DNA of 64,000 bases from Streptomyces seoulensis (GCA_013364255.1 CP054936.1:4556853-4620852); one strand, 5' to 3'. Positions 1 to 8,830 are shown, numbered from the stretch's first letter. Translations and numbers: made by a program. The notes: a model not told the origin generated them from the sequence alone.

Positions 1-865
1 CGTCCTCGCCGACCAGCGCGCAGTACACGGCGACCGCCAGCAGCTCCTGCGCGCTCCCCTCCCCCGCCAGCTCCGCCACCCGCCCGGGGCCCGGCATGCC
101 CTGGCGCACCGCGCCCAGCGCGTGCTGGAGGGCGTCCGACACCGGCTGGTGCCCGGGCCGTACGGCCAGCAGCGCCAGCGCCTTCTGCACCGCGCCGTCG
201 AGATCGTCGCCGCGGGCGAGGCCATGCACGATCACGGCGTACGCGCCGGCCGCCAGGCACGCGGCGGGGTGGCCGTGGGACTGTGCGGCGCACTCGACGG
301 CGAGCTGCACCACGAGCTGCGGCTCCCAGCCGACGAGCAGCCCGAACGGCGCCGATCTGGCGGCCGCCTCCGGTCCCGGCTCGGCGGGGTTCTTGGGCGC
401 CTCCAGGGTGCCCATGACGTCGTCGCCGAAGCCGAGGAGCAGCGCCCGCGGCGCGTCCCGGCGGGCGTAGAGCCATTCCTCCCGGGCCAGCCAGCCGTCC
501 TCCGCGCGCCGTTCGTCGGGCCCCCAGTCGCGCTGGGTGGCCGCCCACCGCAGATAGGCCCGGTGCAGGTCGGTCGGCGGGTGCCAGGCGCCGGTGTCGC
601 GGCGCACCTGGGCGCGGATCAGCCCGTCGACGGAGAACAGGGTGAGCTGGGTGAGGTGCGAGACCGCGCCGCGCCGGCCGTGCGCGGGCAGCAGGTCGAC
701 GACGCCCTCGACGCCGTGCTCGGCCTGGATGTCGGCCAGGTCGAGCCGGTCCACCGGCGCGCCCAGCGCATCCCCGAGCGCCGCCCCGAGCAGGGTGCCG
801 CGCACCCGGCCGCGGAAGTCCTGCTGTTCGGCGCGGCCCCAGACGACACCGGTCGTCGTACTCAC
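1..865 (-). CDS. ADP-ribosylglycohydrolase family protein (partial, 3' end outside window)
   Basis: This is the N-terminal 288 codons of an ADP-ribosylglycohydrolase (DraG/ARH-like) protein; the rest lies beyond base 1. The start is GTG at 863-865, and the N-terminus reads VSTTTGVVWGRAEQQDFRGR. The family signature near residues 22-36 (GTLLGAALGDALGAP) is clear. Family members remove ADP-ribose from proteins or small molecules using two metal ions bound by Asp/Glu residues; the second metal-binding segment would lie in the missing C-terminus, so activity cannot be judged. The next gene leftward in its own direction is not visible. No RBS of note precedes the GTG. Substrate is unknown. Confidence 0.8.
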   Translation of the reverse strand, partial: MSTTTGVVWGRAEQQDFRGRVRGTLLGAALGDALGAPVDRLDLADIQAEHGVEGVVDLLPAHGRRGAVSHLTQLTLFSVDGLIRAQVRRDTGAWHPPTDLHRAYLRWAATQRDWGPDERRAEDGWLAREEWLYARRDAPRALLLGFGDDVMGTLEAPKNPAEPGPEAAARSAPFGLLVGWEPQLVVQLAVECAAQSHGHPAACLAAGAYAVIVHGLARGDDLDGAVQKALALLAVRPGHQPVSDALQHALGAVRQGMPGPGRVAELAGEGSAQELLAVAVYCALVGED

Positions 866-970
866 CCAGACCTCCCTCACGGCACCGTCCGTACGCACGA
901 CGCTCGGCACTGTAGTCGAACGGGAAGGCTGTGTTCAGGGGGCGATTTCGGGCGGGGCGCCATTCGTCGG

Positions 971-1049
971 GGGCGGGGCGCAGCCAGGTGACGGGGCGGG
1001 GCGCAGCCAGGTGACGGGGCGGGGCGCAGCCAGGTGTCGGGGCGGGGCG
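971..1049. repeat. 23-bp tandem repeat, about 3.4 copies
   Basis: A GC-rich unit of 23 bp containing GCAGCCAGGTG recurs with starts of that core at 980, 1003 and 1026, with one base difference in the last copy. The array sits 4-82 bases past the stop codon of the leftward gene that ends at 1053. It is one of several arrays of similar period abutting gene 3' ends in this window. Confidence 0.9.
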
Positions 1050-1052
1050 CCG

Positions 1053-1628
1053 CTAGGCGACGACCACGACCCGGGTCGCCTTGGCCGCGAACGTCCACAG
1101 GGCCGCGCCGTCGGCCTTGCCCGTGCGGACGCCGCCCGTCTTGACGTCGGGGGCGACCGGCGGCGGCGAGGTGCCGTCCACGGCGTTGCTGAAGGCGACG
1201 AAGACGCCCGCCTTGCCCGCGAAGTACAGGACGTGCTCGATGCGCACGCCGTCGGAGCCGGTGCCGCTCTCCGTCCGATTGGAGATCGCGTACGCGCCCG
1301 GGTCCGGGTTCACCGTGCCCGGCCAGACGGCGAAAGTGCGCACCGGCATGCCGCGCACGTCCATCAGCCACACCCGCTTCTGGCCCAGCGAGTAGACCAC
1401 GCGGCGGCCGGTGCCCGAGTGGGCCGGCGGCTCGGGCGGGGTGCTGGGCTTGGGCGAGGCGGCCGGGTGGTGCGCGCCGGCCGACGCCGACGTGCTCGGG
1501 CGGGCGGTCGCGGCCGTGGGCTGCGGACCGTGGCCGGCCTGTACGGCGAGCACGGCGACCGCCGCGACGGCTCCCGCGGTCAGGCCGCTGACCCAGGCCC
1601 ACGAAGGTATTCGGGCCGGCATGGGCAC
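1053..1628 (-). CDS. Secreted or membrane-anchored YkuD-like (L,D-transpeptidase fold) protein lacking the catalytic Cys
   Basis: 191 aa. An N-terminal hydrophobic segment (about residues 10-30, SWAWVSGLTAGAVAAVAVLA) is a signal anchor or signal peptide, followed by a Ser/Pro/Ala linker to about residue 72. The C-terminal domain starts at VVYSLGQKRVWLMD and follows the order of a YkuD L,D-transpeptidase domain, with FAVWPGTVNPDPGAYAI and the end block GGVRTGKADGAALWTFA. In active enzymes the equivalent block is S/T-H-G-C-x-R; here Gly stands where the Cys nucleophile should be and the SHG triad is absent. I infer a non-catalytic cell-wall-associated protein. Fold assignment is by eye. Confidence 0.65.
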   Translation of the reverse strand: MPMPARIPSWAWVSGLTAGAVAAVAVLAVQAGHGPQPTAATARPSTSASAGAHHPAASPKPSTPPEPPAHSGTGRRVVYSLGQKRVWLMDVRGMPVRTFAVWPGTVNPDPGAYAISNRTESGTGSDGVRIEHVLYFAGKAGVFVAFSNAVDGTSPPPVAPDVKTGGVRTGKADGAALWTFAAKATRVVVVA

Positions 1629-1710
1629 GCATCTCCTCGGCTACTCGACCCCTCCTGTGGGGGCCGGATCATCCTACTGCGAGCGATCCGGGCCCCGACC
1701 GGTCAGCGGA

Positions 1711-1778
1711 CGCCGGACGGCTCACTCCAGCGTGCGCCGGACGGCTCACTCCAGCGTGCGCCGGACGGCTCACTCCAG
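1711..1778. repeat. 24-bp tandem repeat duplicating the fbiC stop region
   Basis: Read on the minus strand, a 24-bp unit beginning CTGGAGTGA (Leu-Glu-stop) occurs three times, the third copy incomplete. The first copy contains the real last two codons and stop of fbiC; the others repeat the same stop in the same frame because 24 is a multiple of 3. Readthrough of the first stop would therefore meet the next after only seven more codons. Confidence 0.92.
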
Positions 1779-4355
1779 CACCGGCAGCAGCCGCGGCAGG
1801 TGCCCGTCCGAGGCCGCCGCCGCGCGCTGCCGCTCCTCGGGCACCTCGCCGTAGAGCGTCGTGCGCGGCCTGGCCGGACGGCCGGCCGCCGCCGCCACCG
1901 CGACGAGGTCCTCGACCGACTTGTACGACCCGTACGACGAGCCCGCCATCCGCGAGATCGTCTCCTCCATCAGCGTGCCGCCGAGGTCGTTGGCGCCGGA
2001 GCGCAGCATCTCCGCCGCGCCCTCGGCGCCCAGCTTGACCCAGCTCGTCTGGATGTGGGGGATGTGCGGGTGCAGCAGCAGCCGGGCCATCGCGGTGACC
2101 GCCCGGTTGTCCCGCGCCGTCGGGCCCGGGCGGGCGATGCCGGCCAGGTAGACGGGGGCGTTGGTGTGCACGAAGGGCAGGGTGACGAACTCCGTGAAGC
2201 CGCCGGTCTCCTGCTGGACGCGGGCGAGGGTGCGGAAGTGGCCGAGCCAGTGGCGGGGCTGGTCGACGTGGCCGTACATCATCGTGGAGGACGAGCGGAT
2301 GCCCAGCTCGTGCGCGGTCGTCACCACCTCGATCCAGGTCGCCGTGGGCAGCTTGCCCTTGGTGAGCACCCAGCGGACCTCGTCGTCCAGGATCTCCGCC
2401 GCCGTGCCGGGAATGGTGTCGAGGCCGGCCTCCTTGGCGGCGGTCAGCCACTCGCGGATCGACATCCCGGTGCGGGTCGCGCCGTTGACCACCTCCATCG
2501 GGGAGAAGGCGTGCACGTGCATGCCGGGGACGCGCTCCTTGACCGCCCTCGCGATGTCGAAGTACGCGGTGCCGGGCAGGTCCGGGTGGATGCCGCCCTG
2601 CATGCACACCTCGACCGCGCCCACCTCCCACGCCTGCTGCGCCCGGTCGGCGACCTGGTCCAGGGAGAGGGTGTAGGCGTCGGCGTCGGTGCGGCGCTGG
2701 GCGAAGGCGCAGAAACGGCAGCCGGTGTAGCAGACGTTGGTGAAGTTGATGTTCCGCGTGACGATGTACGTCACGTCGTCGCCCACCGCCGCCCTGCGCA
2801 CGTCGTCCGCGATCCGGCACAGCGCGTCCAGGGCGGGGCCGTCCGCGTGCAGCAGGGCGAGGGCCTCGGCGTCGGTGAGCTTCGTCGGGTCGTCGGCGGC
2901 GGTGCGCAGCGCCTGCCGCACGTCGGTGTCGATGCGCTCGGGGACCATGCCGGGGGCGGCCGCCTCGCGCAGGGCGTCCCAGTCGCCGTAGACCTCGTCG
3001 AAGTCGTCGCGGCGGTCGGCGGTACGGCCCTCGGTGTCGATGGCGGTGTGCAGGTCGGTGCGGCCGGAGGAGGTGAACGCCTCGTCCGGCTCCTGCCAGG
3101 GGCGGCCCTCGACGACGGCGTCCGCGCGGGCGAGGCCGGTCGCCGGGTCGGCCAGGGCGCGCACGTGCGGCAGCAGCCGCGGGTCGAGCCAGGGCTCGCC
3201 GCGGGTGACGAACTCCGGGTAGACGCAGAGCCGTTCGCGCAGTTCGAAGCCGGCCGCGCGGGAGTGCTCGGCGAGCTTGTCGATCTGCGGCCAGGGGCGC
3301 TCGGGGTTGACGTGGTCGATGGTGAGCGGGGAGATGCCGCCCCAGTCGTCGACGCCGGCGCCGATGAGCCGTCCGTACTCGCCGTCGACCAGGTTGGGCG
3401 GGGCCTGGAGGCAGGCGGCGGGGCCCATGAGGTGCCGGGCGACGGCGACGGTGGCGACCAGTTCGTCCAGTTCGGCGTCCGGCATGCCGCGCATCGCGGT
3501 GTCCGGCTTGGCGCGGAAGTTCTGGATGATCAGCTCCTGGACGCCGTGGTAGGCGCGGGAGACCTTGCGCAGGGCGAACAGGGACTCGGCGCGCTCCTCG
3601 TACGTCTCGCCGATGCCGATGAGGATGCCCGAGGTGAACGGCACGGAGGAGCGCCCGGCGTCCTCCAGCACCCGCAGCCGTACGGCGGGTTCCTTGTCCG
3701 GGGAGCCGTGGTGCGGGCCGCCCGGCTCCGACCACAGGCGGGTCGCGGTGGTCTCCAGCATCATGCCCATGGAGGGCGCGACCGGCTTGAGCCGCTGGAA
3801 GTCGGTCCAGGTCAGGACGCCCGGGTTGAGGTGCGGCAGCAGTCCGGTCTCCTCCAGGATGCGGACGGAGACGGCGCGGACGTAGGCGATGGTGTCGTCG
3901 TAGCCGTGCGCGTCGAGCCACTCGCGCGCCTCCGGCCAGCGGTCCTCGGGCTTGTCGCCGAGGGTGATCAGGGCTTCCTTGCAGCCGAGTGCGGCGCCCT
4001 TGCGGGCGATGTCGAGGACCTCGTCGGGGGACATGAACATCCCGTGGCCGGCGCGGCGCAGCTTGCCGGGGACGGTGACGAAGGTGCAGTAGTGGCACTT
4101 GTCCCGGCACAGCCGGGTCAGCGGGATGAACACGCTCTTGGAGTAGGTGATGACGCCGGGGCGGCCGGCGGCCTCCAGGCCCGCGTCGCGCACCCGGGCG
4201 GCGGAGGCGGCGAGGTCGTCGAGGTGCTCGCCGCGGGCCTGGAGCAGCACCGCCGCCTCGGCCACGTCGAGTGCGACGCCGTCCCGGGCACGCTTGAGCG
4301 CGCGACGCAGGGAGTTCTCGGTGGGGCCGGTTCCGTAGGTCGCGGAAGTCGTCAT
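1770..4355 (-). CDS. fbiC: Bifunctional FO synthase FbiC (CofG-CofH fusion), F420 biosynthesis
   Basis: 861 aa. It makes the deazaflavin chromophore FO (7,8-didemethyl-8-hydroxy-5-deazariboflavin) of coenzyme F420 from 5-amino-6-ribitylaminouracil and tyrosine. Two radical-SAM halves are visible: the CofG half has CRDKCHYC with Cys83, Cys87 and Cys90, and the CofH half has CYTGCRFC with Cys542, Cys546 and Cys549. These three-Cys CxxxCxxC motifs each bind a 4Fe-4S cluster. Length is typical of the actinobacterial fusion. The start ATG at 4353-4355 is followed by MTTSATYGTGPTENSLRRAL. The gene stands alone; the 3' end is embedded in a 24-bp tandem repeat that copies the stop codon. Confidence 0.97.
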   Translation of the reverse strand: MTTSATYGTGPTENSLRRALKRARDGVALDVAEAAVLLQARGEHLDDLAASAARVRDAGLEAAGRPGVITYSKSVFIPLTRLCRDKCHYCTFVTVPGKLRRAGHGMFMSPDEVLDIARKGAALGCKEALITLGDKPEDRWPEAREWLDAHGYDDTIAYVRAVSVRILEETGLLPHLNPGVLTWTDFQRLKPVAPSMGMMLETTATRLWSEPGGPHHGSPDKEPAVRLRVLEDAGRSSVPFTSGILIGIGETYEERAESLFALRKVSRAYHGVQELIIQNFRAKPDTAMRGMPDAELDELVATVAVARHLMGPAACLQAPPNLVDGEYGRLIGAGVDDWGGISPLTIDHVNPERPWPQIDKLAEHSRAAGFELRERLCVYPEFVTRGEPWLDPRLLPHVRALADPATGLARADAVVEGRPWQEPDEAFTSSGRTDLHTAIDTEGRTADRRDDFDEVYGDWDALREAAAPGMVPERIDTDVRQALRTAADDPTKLTDAEALALLHADGPALDALCRIADDVRRAAVGDDVTYIVTRNINFTNVCYTGCRFCAFAQRRTDADAYTLSLDQVADRAQQAWEVGAVEVCMQGGIHPDLPGTAYFDIARAVKERVPGMHVHAFSPMEVVNGATRTGMSIREWLTAAKEAGLDTIPGTAAEILDDEVRWVLTKGKLPTATWIEVVTTAHELGIRSSSTMMYGHVDQPRHWLGHFRTLARVQQETGGFTEFVTLPFVHTNAPVYLAGIARPGPTARDNRAVTAMARLLLHPHIPHIQTSWVKLGAEGAAEMLRSGANDLGGTLMEETISRMAGSSYGSYKSVEDLVAVAAAAGRPARPRTTLYGEVPEERQRAAAASDGHLPRLLPVLE

Positions 4356-4737
4356 CCTTCGAGCATACGGTCGTGATGATCAGCGCAAACGGTGGCGGGG
4401 CGGGCGGTGCGCGGCACGGCGACGGTCCCCGGCGGCGGTCCCCGGCCGTGGCCGGCCGGACGTCGGCCGGCGAGGTCTCGAACCGCTTCGGCAGGTCGTG
4501 GCCGCCGGCGGGGCGTTCCGGGAGCAGGCCGGGCAGTGCGTGTCTCAGGCTCGGTCCGCTGTGTCGCCCCCGTCCGGAGCGAGGCCGCGGCCACGGTCAC
4601 GGCCGCGGCCACCGGACAGGCCGCCCGTTGACGGCGCCGGGAACCGCCCGGCGCGGCGCGGGCGTTGGGACATATGTTGGCCGCGACACACGACGTACGC
4701 ACGGGACGGCCGGGGCCCGGCCGGGGAGATGGGAACC
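4356..4737. other. Intergenic, 382 bp between divergent fbiC and the DUF574 methyltransferase gene
   Basis: Very GC-rich, holding the two divergent 5' regions. I see no convincing small gene, tRNA or terminator. An ACATATGTTGG stretch near 4670-4680 is the most AT-rich part and could belong to the rightward promoter, but no good -35 is spaced to it. Confidence 0.5.
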
Positions 4738-5568
4738 ATGAGCGAGCACGCGCACACCTCCGCCCCCGGGGCGGCCGCCGACCGGATCGACACCTCGGTG
4801 CCGCACTCGGCCCGGATCTGGAACTACTGGCTGGGCGGCAAGGACAACTACCCCGTGGACGAGGCGGCCGGCGACGCCTACACCGCCGTCTTCCCCGGCA
4901 TCGTGACCATCGCCCGCAGCAGCCGCGCCTTCCTCGGCCGCAGCATCCGGTACCTGGTCGAGGAGGCCGGCGTACGCCAGTTCCTGGACGTCGGCACCGG
5001 CCTGCCCACCCAGGACAACACCCACGAGGTCGCCCAGCGCGGCGCGCCGGACGCCAGGATCGTCTACGTCGACCACGACCCGCTGGTCCTCGCCCACGCC
5101 CGCACCCTGCTCTACTCCCGCCCCGAGGGCGCCACCGCCTACATCGAGGCCGACCTGCACGACACCGACCGCATCCTGGCGGCCGCCGCCGACACCCTCG
5201 ACCTGACCCGGCCCACCGCCCTGATCCTCAGCGGCACCCTCGGCCACGTCAGTGACTACGCCGAGGCGCGCTCCGTCGTCGCCCGGCTGCTGGCCGGCCT
5301 GCCCTCGGGCAGCTACCTGTCCGTCAACGACGGCTCCCGGGGCACCGACCCGGAGTACGAGCGCGCCCAGGACGCCTACAACGAGACCGGCGCCGTTCCC
5401 TATTTCCTGCGGCCCGTCAAGGAGATCGAGGGCTACTTCGAGGGCCTGGAACTGGTCGCGCCCGGCGTGGTGCCGGTGCCGCTGTGGCGGCCGGAGCCGG
5501 CCGCGGACGGCGGCGCCGGCGTCCCGAAGCCGATCGGGCAGCACGGCGGACTGGGCCGCAAGCCCTGA
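4738..5568 (+). CDS. DUF574-family SAM-dependent methyltransferase
   Basis: 276 aa. The protein has the hallmarks of the actinobacterial S-adenosyl methyltransferase family pfam04672: an N-terminal IDTSVPHSARIWNYWLGGKD block, a Rossmann glycine motif in FLDVGTGLPTQDNTHEVAQ, VYVDHDPLVLAHAR as the acidic ribose-binding strand, and a LILSGTLGHV segment. ATG at 4738 is preferred over the in-frame ATG at 4729 because the GGGGAG at 4723-4728 lies nine bases ahead of it and touches the earlier one. Members are numerous in Streptomyces and their substrates are mostly unknown. It lies just upstream of afsR on the same strand, but 138 bp separate them. Confidence 0.88.
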   Translation: MSEHAHTSAPGAAADRIDTSVPHSARIWNYWLGGKDNYPVDEAAGDAYTAVFPGIVTIARSSRAFLGRSIRYLVEEAGVRQFLDVGTGLPTQDNTHEVAQRGAPDARIVYVDHDPLVLAHARTLLYSRPEGATAYIEADLHDTDRILAAAADTLDLTRPTALILSGTLGHVSDYAEARSVVARLLAGLPSGSYLSVNDGSRGTDPEYERAQDAYNETGAVPYFLRPVKEIEGYFEGLELVAPGVVPVPLWRPEPAADGGAGVPKPIGQHGGLGRKP

Positions 5569-5706
5569 TCCACAGTTGTGAGGGCCTTGTGACACCGCGC
5601 CCCGCGGCCTGTGATCGCCGTCTCGCGGAGCTGACGCATCCGGCACGAGCAAGGCAAACTGGGCCTCTCGACGGTGGTTGGTTCGGCAGGTGGCCAGGGG
5701 GCAGCG

Positions 5707-8655
5707 ATGGACGGTGTACCGCGAATGCCTGAGCGGCGGGGTCCCGGAGCACCGGCGACGCTGCGCTTCGGCGTCCTCGGCCCGGTGCGCGCCTGGCGCG
5801 GGACGGAGCTGCTGGCCACCGGCTCACCGCAGCAACGCGCCCTGCTCGCCGCCCTGCTGCTGCGCGAGGGCCGGACGGCGACCGCGGCCGAGCTGATCGA
5901 CGCGCTGTGGGGCGAGGACCCGCCGCACCAGGCACTGGCCGCGGTGCGCACCTACGCCTCCCGGCTGCGCAAGGCCCTCGACCCGCAGATCCTGGTCAGC
6001 GAGTCCGGCGGCTACGCCGTACGCGGCCTCGGCGAGGGCGCGCTCGACCTGGCCGCGGCCCAGGAACTGGCGGCCGAGGCCGACAAGGCCCGCTCGGCCG
6101 GCGACCTCGGGCGCGCCCGCGAGGCGCTGCGCGGCGCGCTCGGCCTGTGGGACGGCGAACCGCTGGCCGGGCTGCCGGGCCCGTACGCCGAGGCGCAGCG
6201 CGCCCGCCTTGAGGAGTGGCGGCTGCAACTGCTCGAAGCCCGGCTCGACATGGACCTCGAACAGGGCTGCCACGCGGAGGCCGTCTCCGAGCTGACCGCG
6301 CTGACCGCCGCGCACCCGCTGCGCGAGCGGCTGCGCGAACTGCTGATGCTCGCCCTCTACCGCAGCGGCCGACAGGCCGAGGCCCTCGCGGTCTACGCCG
6401 ACACCCGGCGGCTGCTCGCCGACGAACTGGGCGTGGACCCGCGCCCGGAACTGCGCGACCTCCAGCAGCGCATCCTCCAGGCCGACCCGGCCCTCGCCGA
6501 ACCCTCCGCGCCGCCCGCCGAACCGCCGGCCGCGCCGGTGCGCCCCGCCCAGCTCCCGGCGACCGTACCCGACTTCACCGGCCGCTCCGCCTTCGTGGTC
6601 GAGCTGAGCGAGGTGCTGGCGTCGGCGGACGGCCGGGTGATGGCGGTCTCCGCGCTGGCCGGGATCGGCGGCGTCGGCAAGACCACGCTGGCCGTGCACG
6701 TGGCGCACCAGGCCAGAGCGGCCTTCCCCGACGGCCAGCTCTACGTCGACCTCCAGGGCACCGGCTCCCGCGCCGCCGAGCCGGAGACCGTCCTCGGCTC
6801 CTTCCTGCGCGCCCTGGGCACCGCCGAATCGGCGATCCCGGACTCCCTGGCGGAGCGCGCGGCGCTGTACCGCTCGGTGCTGGACGGCCGCCGGGTGCTC
6901 GTCCTGCTGGACAACGCCCGCGACGCCGCCCAGGTCAGACCGCTGCTGCCGGGCACCGAGGGGTGCGCGGCCCTGGTCACCGCCCGGGTGCGGATGGTGG
7001 ACCTGGCGGGCGCGCACCTGGTGGACCTCGACGTGATGAGCCCGGAGGAGGCGCTGTCCCTCTTCACCAAGATCGTGGGCGAGGAGCGGGTGTCCGCCGA
7101 ACGGGAGGCCGCCCTCGACGTCGTCGCCGCCTGCGGCTTCCTCCCCCTGGCCATCCGCATCGCCGCCTCCCGGCTCGCCTCCCGGCGCACCTGGACGGTG
7201 TCGGTGCTGGCCGCGAAGCTCGCCGACGAGCGGCGGCGGCTGGACGAGCTCCAGGCGGGCGACCTGGCGGTCAAGGCCACCTTCGAACTCGGCTACGGCC
7301 AGCTGGAGCCGGCCCAGGCCCGGGCCTTCCGCCTGCTGGGCCTCGCGGATGGCCCGGACATCTCCCTGGCCGCCGCTGCCGCTCTGCTCGACCTGCCGGC
7401 GGAGGACACCGAGGACCTGCTCGAGTCCCTGGTCGACACCTCCCTGCTGGAGTCCGCCGCGCCCGGCCGCTACCGCTTCCACGACCTGGTCCGCCTCTAC
7501 GCCCGCGCCTGCGCGGAACGCGACGAGCACCTGCCGAGCGAACGCGGGGCGGTGATGTCCCGGCTGCTCGACTTCTACCTGGCGACGGCGGCCGGGGTGT
7601 ACGCGATCGAACGGCCGGGAGAGCGCGTCCTGGAGCACTTCGCCGCCACCGGCCGCCCCGGCCTGTCCTTCTCGGACCGCGACCGGGCACTGGAGTGGCT
7701 GTTCAGCGAGTCGAACTGCCTGCTGGCCTGCGCCCAGCAGGCGGCCTCGGCCGGGATGCAGCGCAAGGCGGCCGATCTGCTGATGGCCGCGGTGGACCTC
7801 GGCGAATCGGGCGCCAACCCGCTTCAGTTCACCCAGGCGGCCGCCGCGGTGAGCGACGCGGCGCGCGCCGCCGGCGACCCGTGGGCCGAGGGCCGGGCGC
7901 GCACGATGCTCACCCATGTCCACAGCGTGTGCGGGCGGTTCACCGAGGCGGAGGCGGAGGGCCGGCGGGCGCACGCGCTGGGCATGACCGCCGCCGACCC
8001 CGTCGCCGGCGCGCAGGCCCCGAACCAGCGGGGCATCATCGCCCTCTACGAGGGGCGGCACGGGGACGCGGAGGCCCACTTCGAGCGGGCGCTGGAGGTC
8101 TTCCGCTCGGACGGCAACCAGCCCGGCGCCGCCGCCGCGCTGTGCAACCTCTCCCGCGTCCACCTGGCCGGCGGCCGCACCGACACCGCCGTGGCGCTGG
8201 CGCAGCGGGGCGTGGAGATCTACGAACAGGACACCACCGGCCAGGCGTTGCGGCTCGCCAACGGCAGGTACGCGCTGGGCCTGGCGCTGACGGCGGCCGG
8301 CCGGATGGCGGAGGCGCGCGACGCCCTCCTGGCCGCGCTGGACGTGTTCCGGCAGAGCCGGCAGCTGCTGTGGCACGGCATGACCCTGTTCCGGCTGGCG
8401 GAACTGGACCTCGCCGACCGCTCGCCCGCGTCCGCCGCCTCGCACGCCGAACAGGCGTTGGCGGTGCTGCGCGGGATCGGCGGCGACTGGCGGCGGGCCA
8501 ACGTCCTGACCGTGCTGGGCCGCGCGCTGGCGTCCATCGGGCACACCGACCGGGCGCACGTGTGCTGGCGGGAGGCGCTCACCGTCTTCGACGACCACGG
8601 CTCGCCCGAGGCGGACACGGTCCGCGCCCTCCTCCAGCCGGCCGCGGTGGCCTGA
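5707..8655 (+). CDS. afsR: AfsR: SARP transcriptional activator with NB-ARC ATPase and TPR domains
   Basis: 982 aa. Domains in order are a winged-helix OmpR-like DNA-binding domain (about residues 17-95), a bacterial transcriptional activation domain (about 100-250), a Pro/Ala linker, an NB-ARC/STAND ATPase with Walker A GIGGVGKTT at 319-327 and LVLLDNARD as Walker B, and a C-terminal TPR half. This is the architecture and near the length of S. coelicolor AfsR, the global activator of secondary metabolism phosphorylated by AfsK. ATG at 5707 is chosen because AGGGGG at 5696-5701 precedes it; an in-frame ATG at 5674 would add 11 residues. The afsS gene follows on the same strand and afsK lies just beyond, supporting the name. 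The last codons run into a 23-bp tandem repeat array. Confidence 0.9.
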   Translation: MDGVPRMPERRGPGAPATLRFGVLGPVRAWRGTELLATGSPQQRALLAALLLREGRTATAAELIDALWGEDPPHQALAAVRTYASRLRKALDPQILVSESGGYAVRGLGEGALDLAAAQELAAEADKARSAGDLGRAREALRGALGLWDGEPLAGLPGPYAEAQRARLEEWRLQLLEARLDMDLEQGCHAEAVSELTALTAAHPLRERLRELLMLALYRSGRQAEALAVYADTRRLLADELGVDPRPELRDLQQRILQADPALAEPSAPPAEPPAAPVRPAQLPATVPDFTGRSAFVVELSEVLASADGRVMAVSALAGIGGVGKTTLAVHVAHQARAAFPDGQLYVDLQGTGSRAAEPETVLGSFLRALGTAESAIPDSLAERAALYRSVLDGRRVLVLLDNARDAAQVRPLLPGTEGCAALVTARVRMVDLAGAHLVDLDVMSPEEALSLFTKIVGEERVSAEREAALDVVAACGFLPLAIRIAASRLASRRTWTVSVLAAKLADERRRLDELQAGDLAVKATFELGYGQLEPAQARAFRLLGLADGPDISLAAAAALLDLPAEDTEDLLESLVDTSLLESAAPGRYRFHDLVRLYARACAERDEHLPSERGAVMSRLLDFYLATAAGVYAIERPGERVLEHFAATGRPGLSFSDRDRALEWLFSESNCLLACAQQAASAGMQRKAADLLMAAVDLGESGANPLQFTQAAAAVSDAARAAGDPWAEGRARTMLTHVHSVCGRFTEAEAEGRRAHALGMTAADPVAGAQAPNQRGIIALYEGRHGDAEAHFERALEVFRSDGNQPGAAAALCNLSRVHLAGGRTDTAVALAQRGVEIYEQDTTGQALRLANGRYALGLALTAAGRMAEARDALLAALDVFRQSRQLLWHGMTLFRLAELDLADRSPASAASHAEQALAVLRGIGGDWRRANVLTVLGRALASIGHTDRAHVCWREALTVFDDHGSPEADTVRALLQPAAVA

Positions 8656-8745
8656 CCTGGGCGGGCGCGGCGGACCGACCTGATCGGGCGCGGTGGCGCG
8701 ACCTGATCGGGTGCGGTGGACCGACCTGATCGGGTGCGGTGGACC
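8644..8745. repeat. 23-bp degenerate tandem repeat across the afsR stop
   Basis: The core GACCTGATCGGG or close variants starts at 8654, 8677, 8700 and 8723, a strict 23-bp period. The first, most diverged copy overlaps the last codons and TGA of afsR, and the rest fill the space before the afsS promoter. The role is unknown; a 3' UTR structure or a slippage product are both possible. Confidence 0.85.
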
Positions 8746-8785
8746 GGCCGGGGCGGGGGTCGCGGCCCGGTCCGGGGGCCGCCGC

Positions 8786-8818
8786 GTTCATCATTCGTTT
8801 ATCGCCGACCGGCACTCT
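8786..8818 (+). promoter_or_regulatory. SARP-type operator and candidate promoter of afsS
   Basis: Two direct heptamers GTTCATC (8786-8792) and GTTTATC (8797-8803) stand 11 bp apart, start to start. That is the arrangement recognised by SARP-family activators, which replace -35 contacts. Nine bases past the second heptamer lies CACTCT (8813-8818), an acceptable -10 with A and T in positions two and six. AfsR activates afsS in S. coelicolor, so this is the expected AfsR target. Confidence 0.65.
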
Positions 8819-8830
8819 CATGAGTGCCGG
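8809..8830. promoter_or_regulatory. Perfect 9-bp inverted repeat in the afsS leader/promoter
   Basis: CCGGCACTC and GAGTGCCGG flank a 4-base loop TCAT. It overlaps the candidate -10 and initial transcribed region of afsS, so it could be a repressor or second-regulator operator or an RNA hairpin at the transcript 5' end. About 140 bases separate it from the afsS start codon. Confidence 0.6.

Noticed and set aside
594..4376. Very long plus-strand frame opposite fbiC and the first genes
   Set aside because: It is the mirror of real high-GC genes; Ala/Gly/Arg/Val-rich product without motif, whereas the minus-strand frame has both radical-SAM motifs.
4392..4702. Frames of about 80-120 codons in the fbiC-methyltransferase gap
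   Set aside because: Overlapping frames on both strands, all Arg/Gly/Pro-rich, without RBS or motif.
5824..8598. 924-codon minus-strand frame opposite afsR
   Set aside because: Low-complexity Gly/Arg/Gln product with no motif; the plus-strand frame has clear SARP and NB-ARC motifs.
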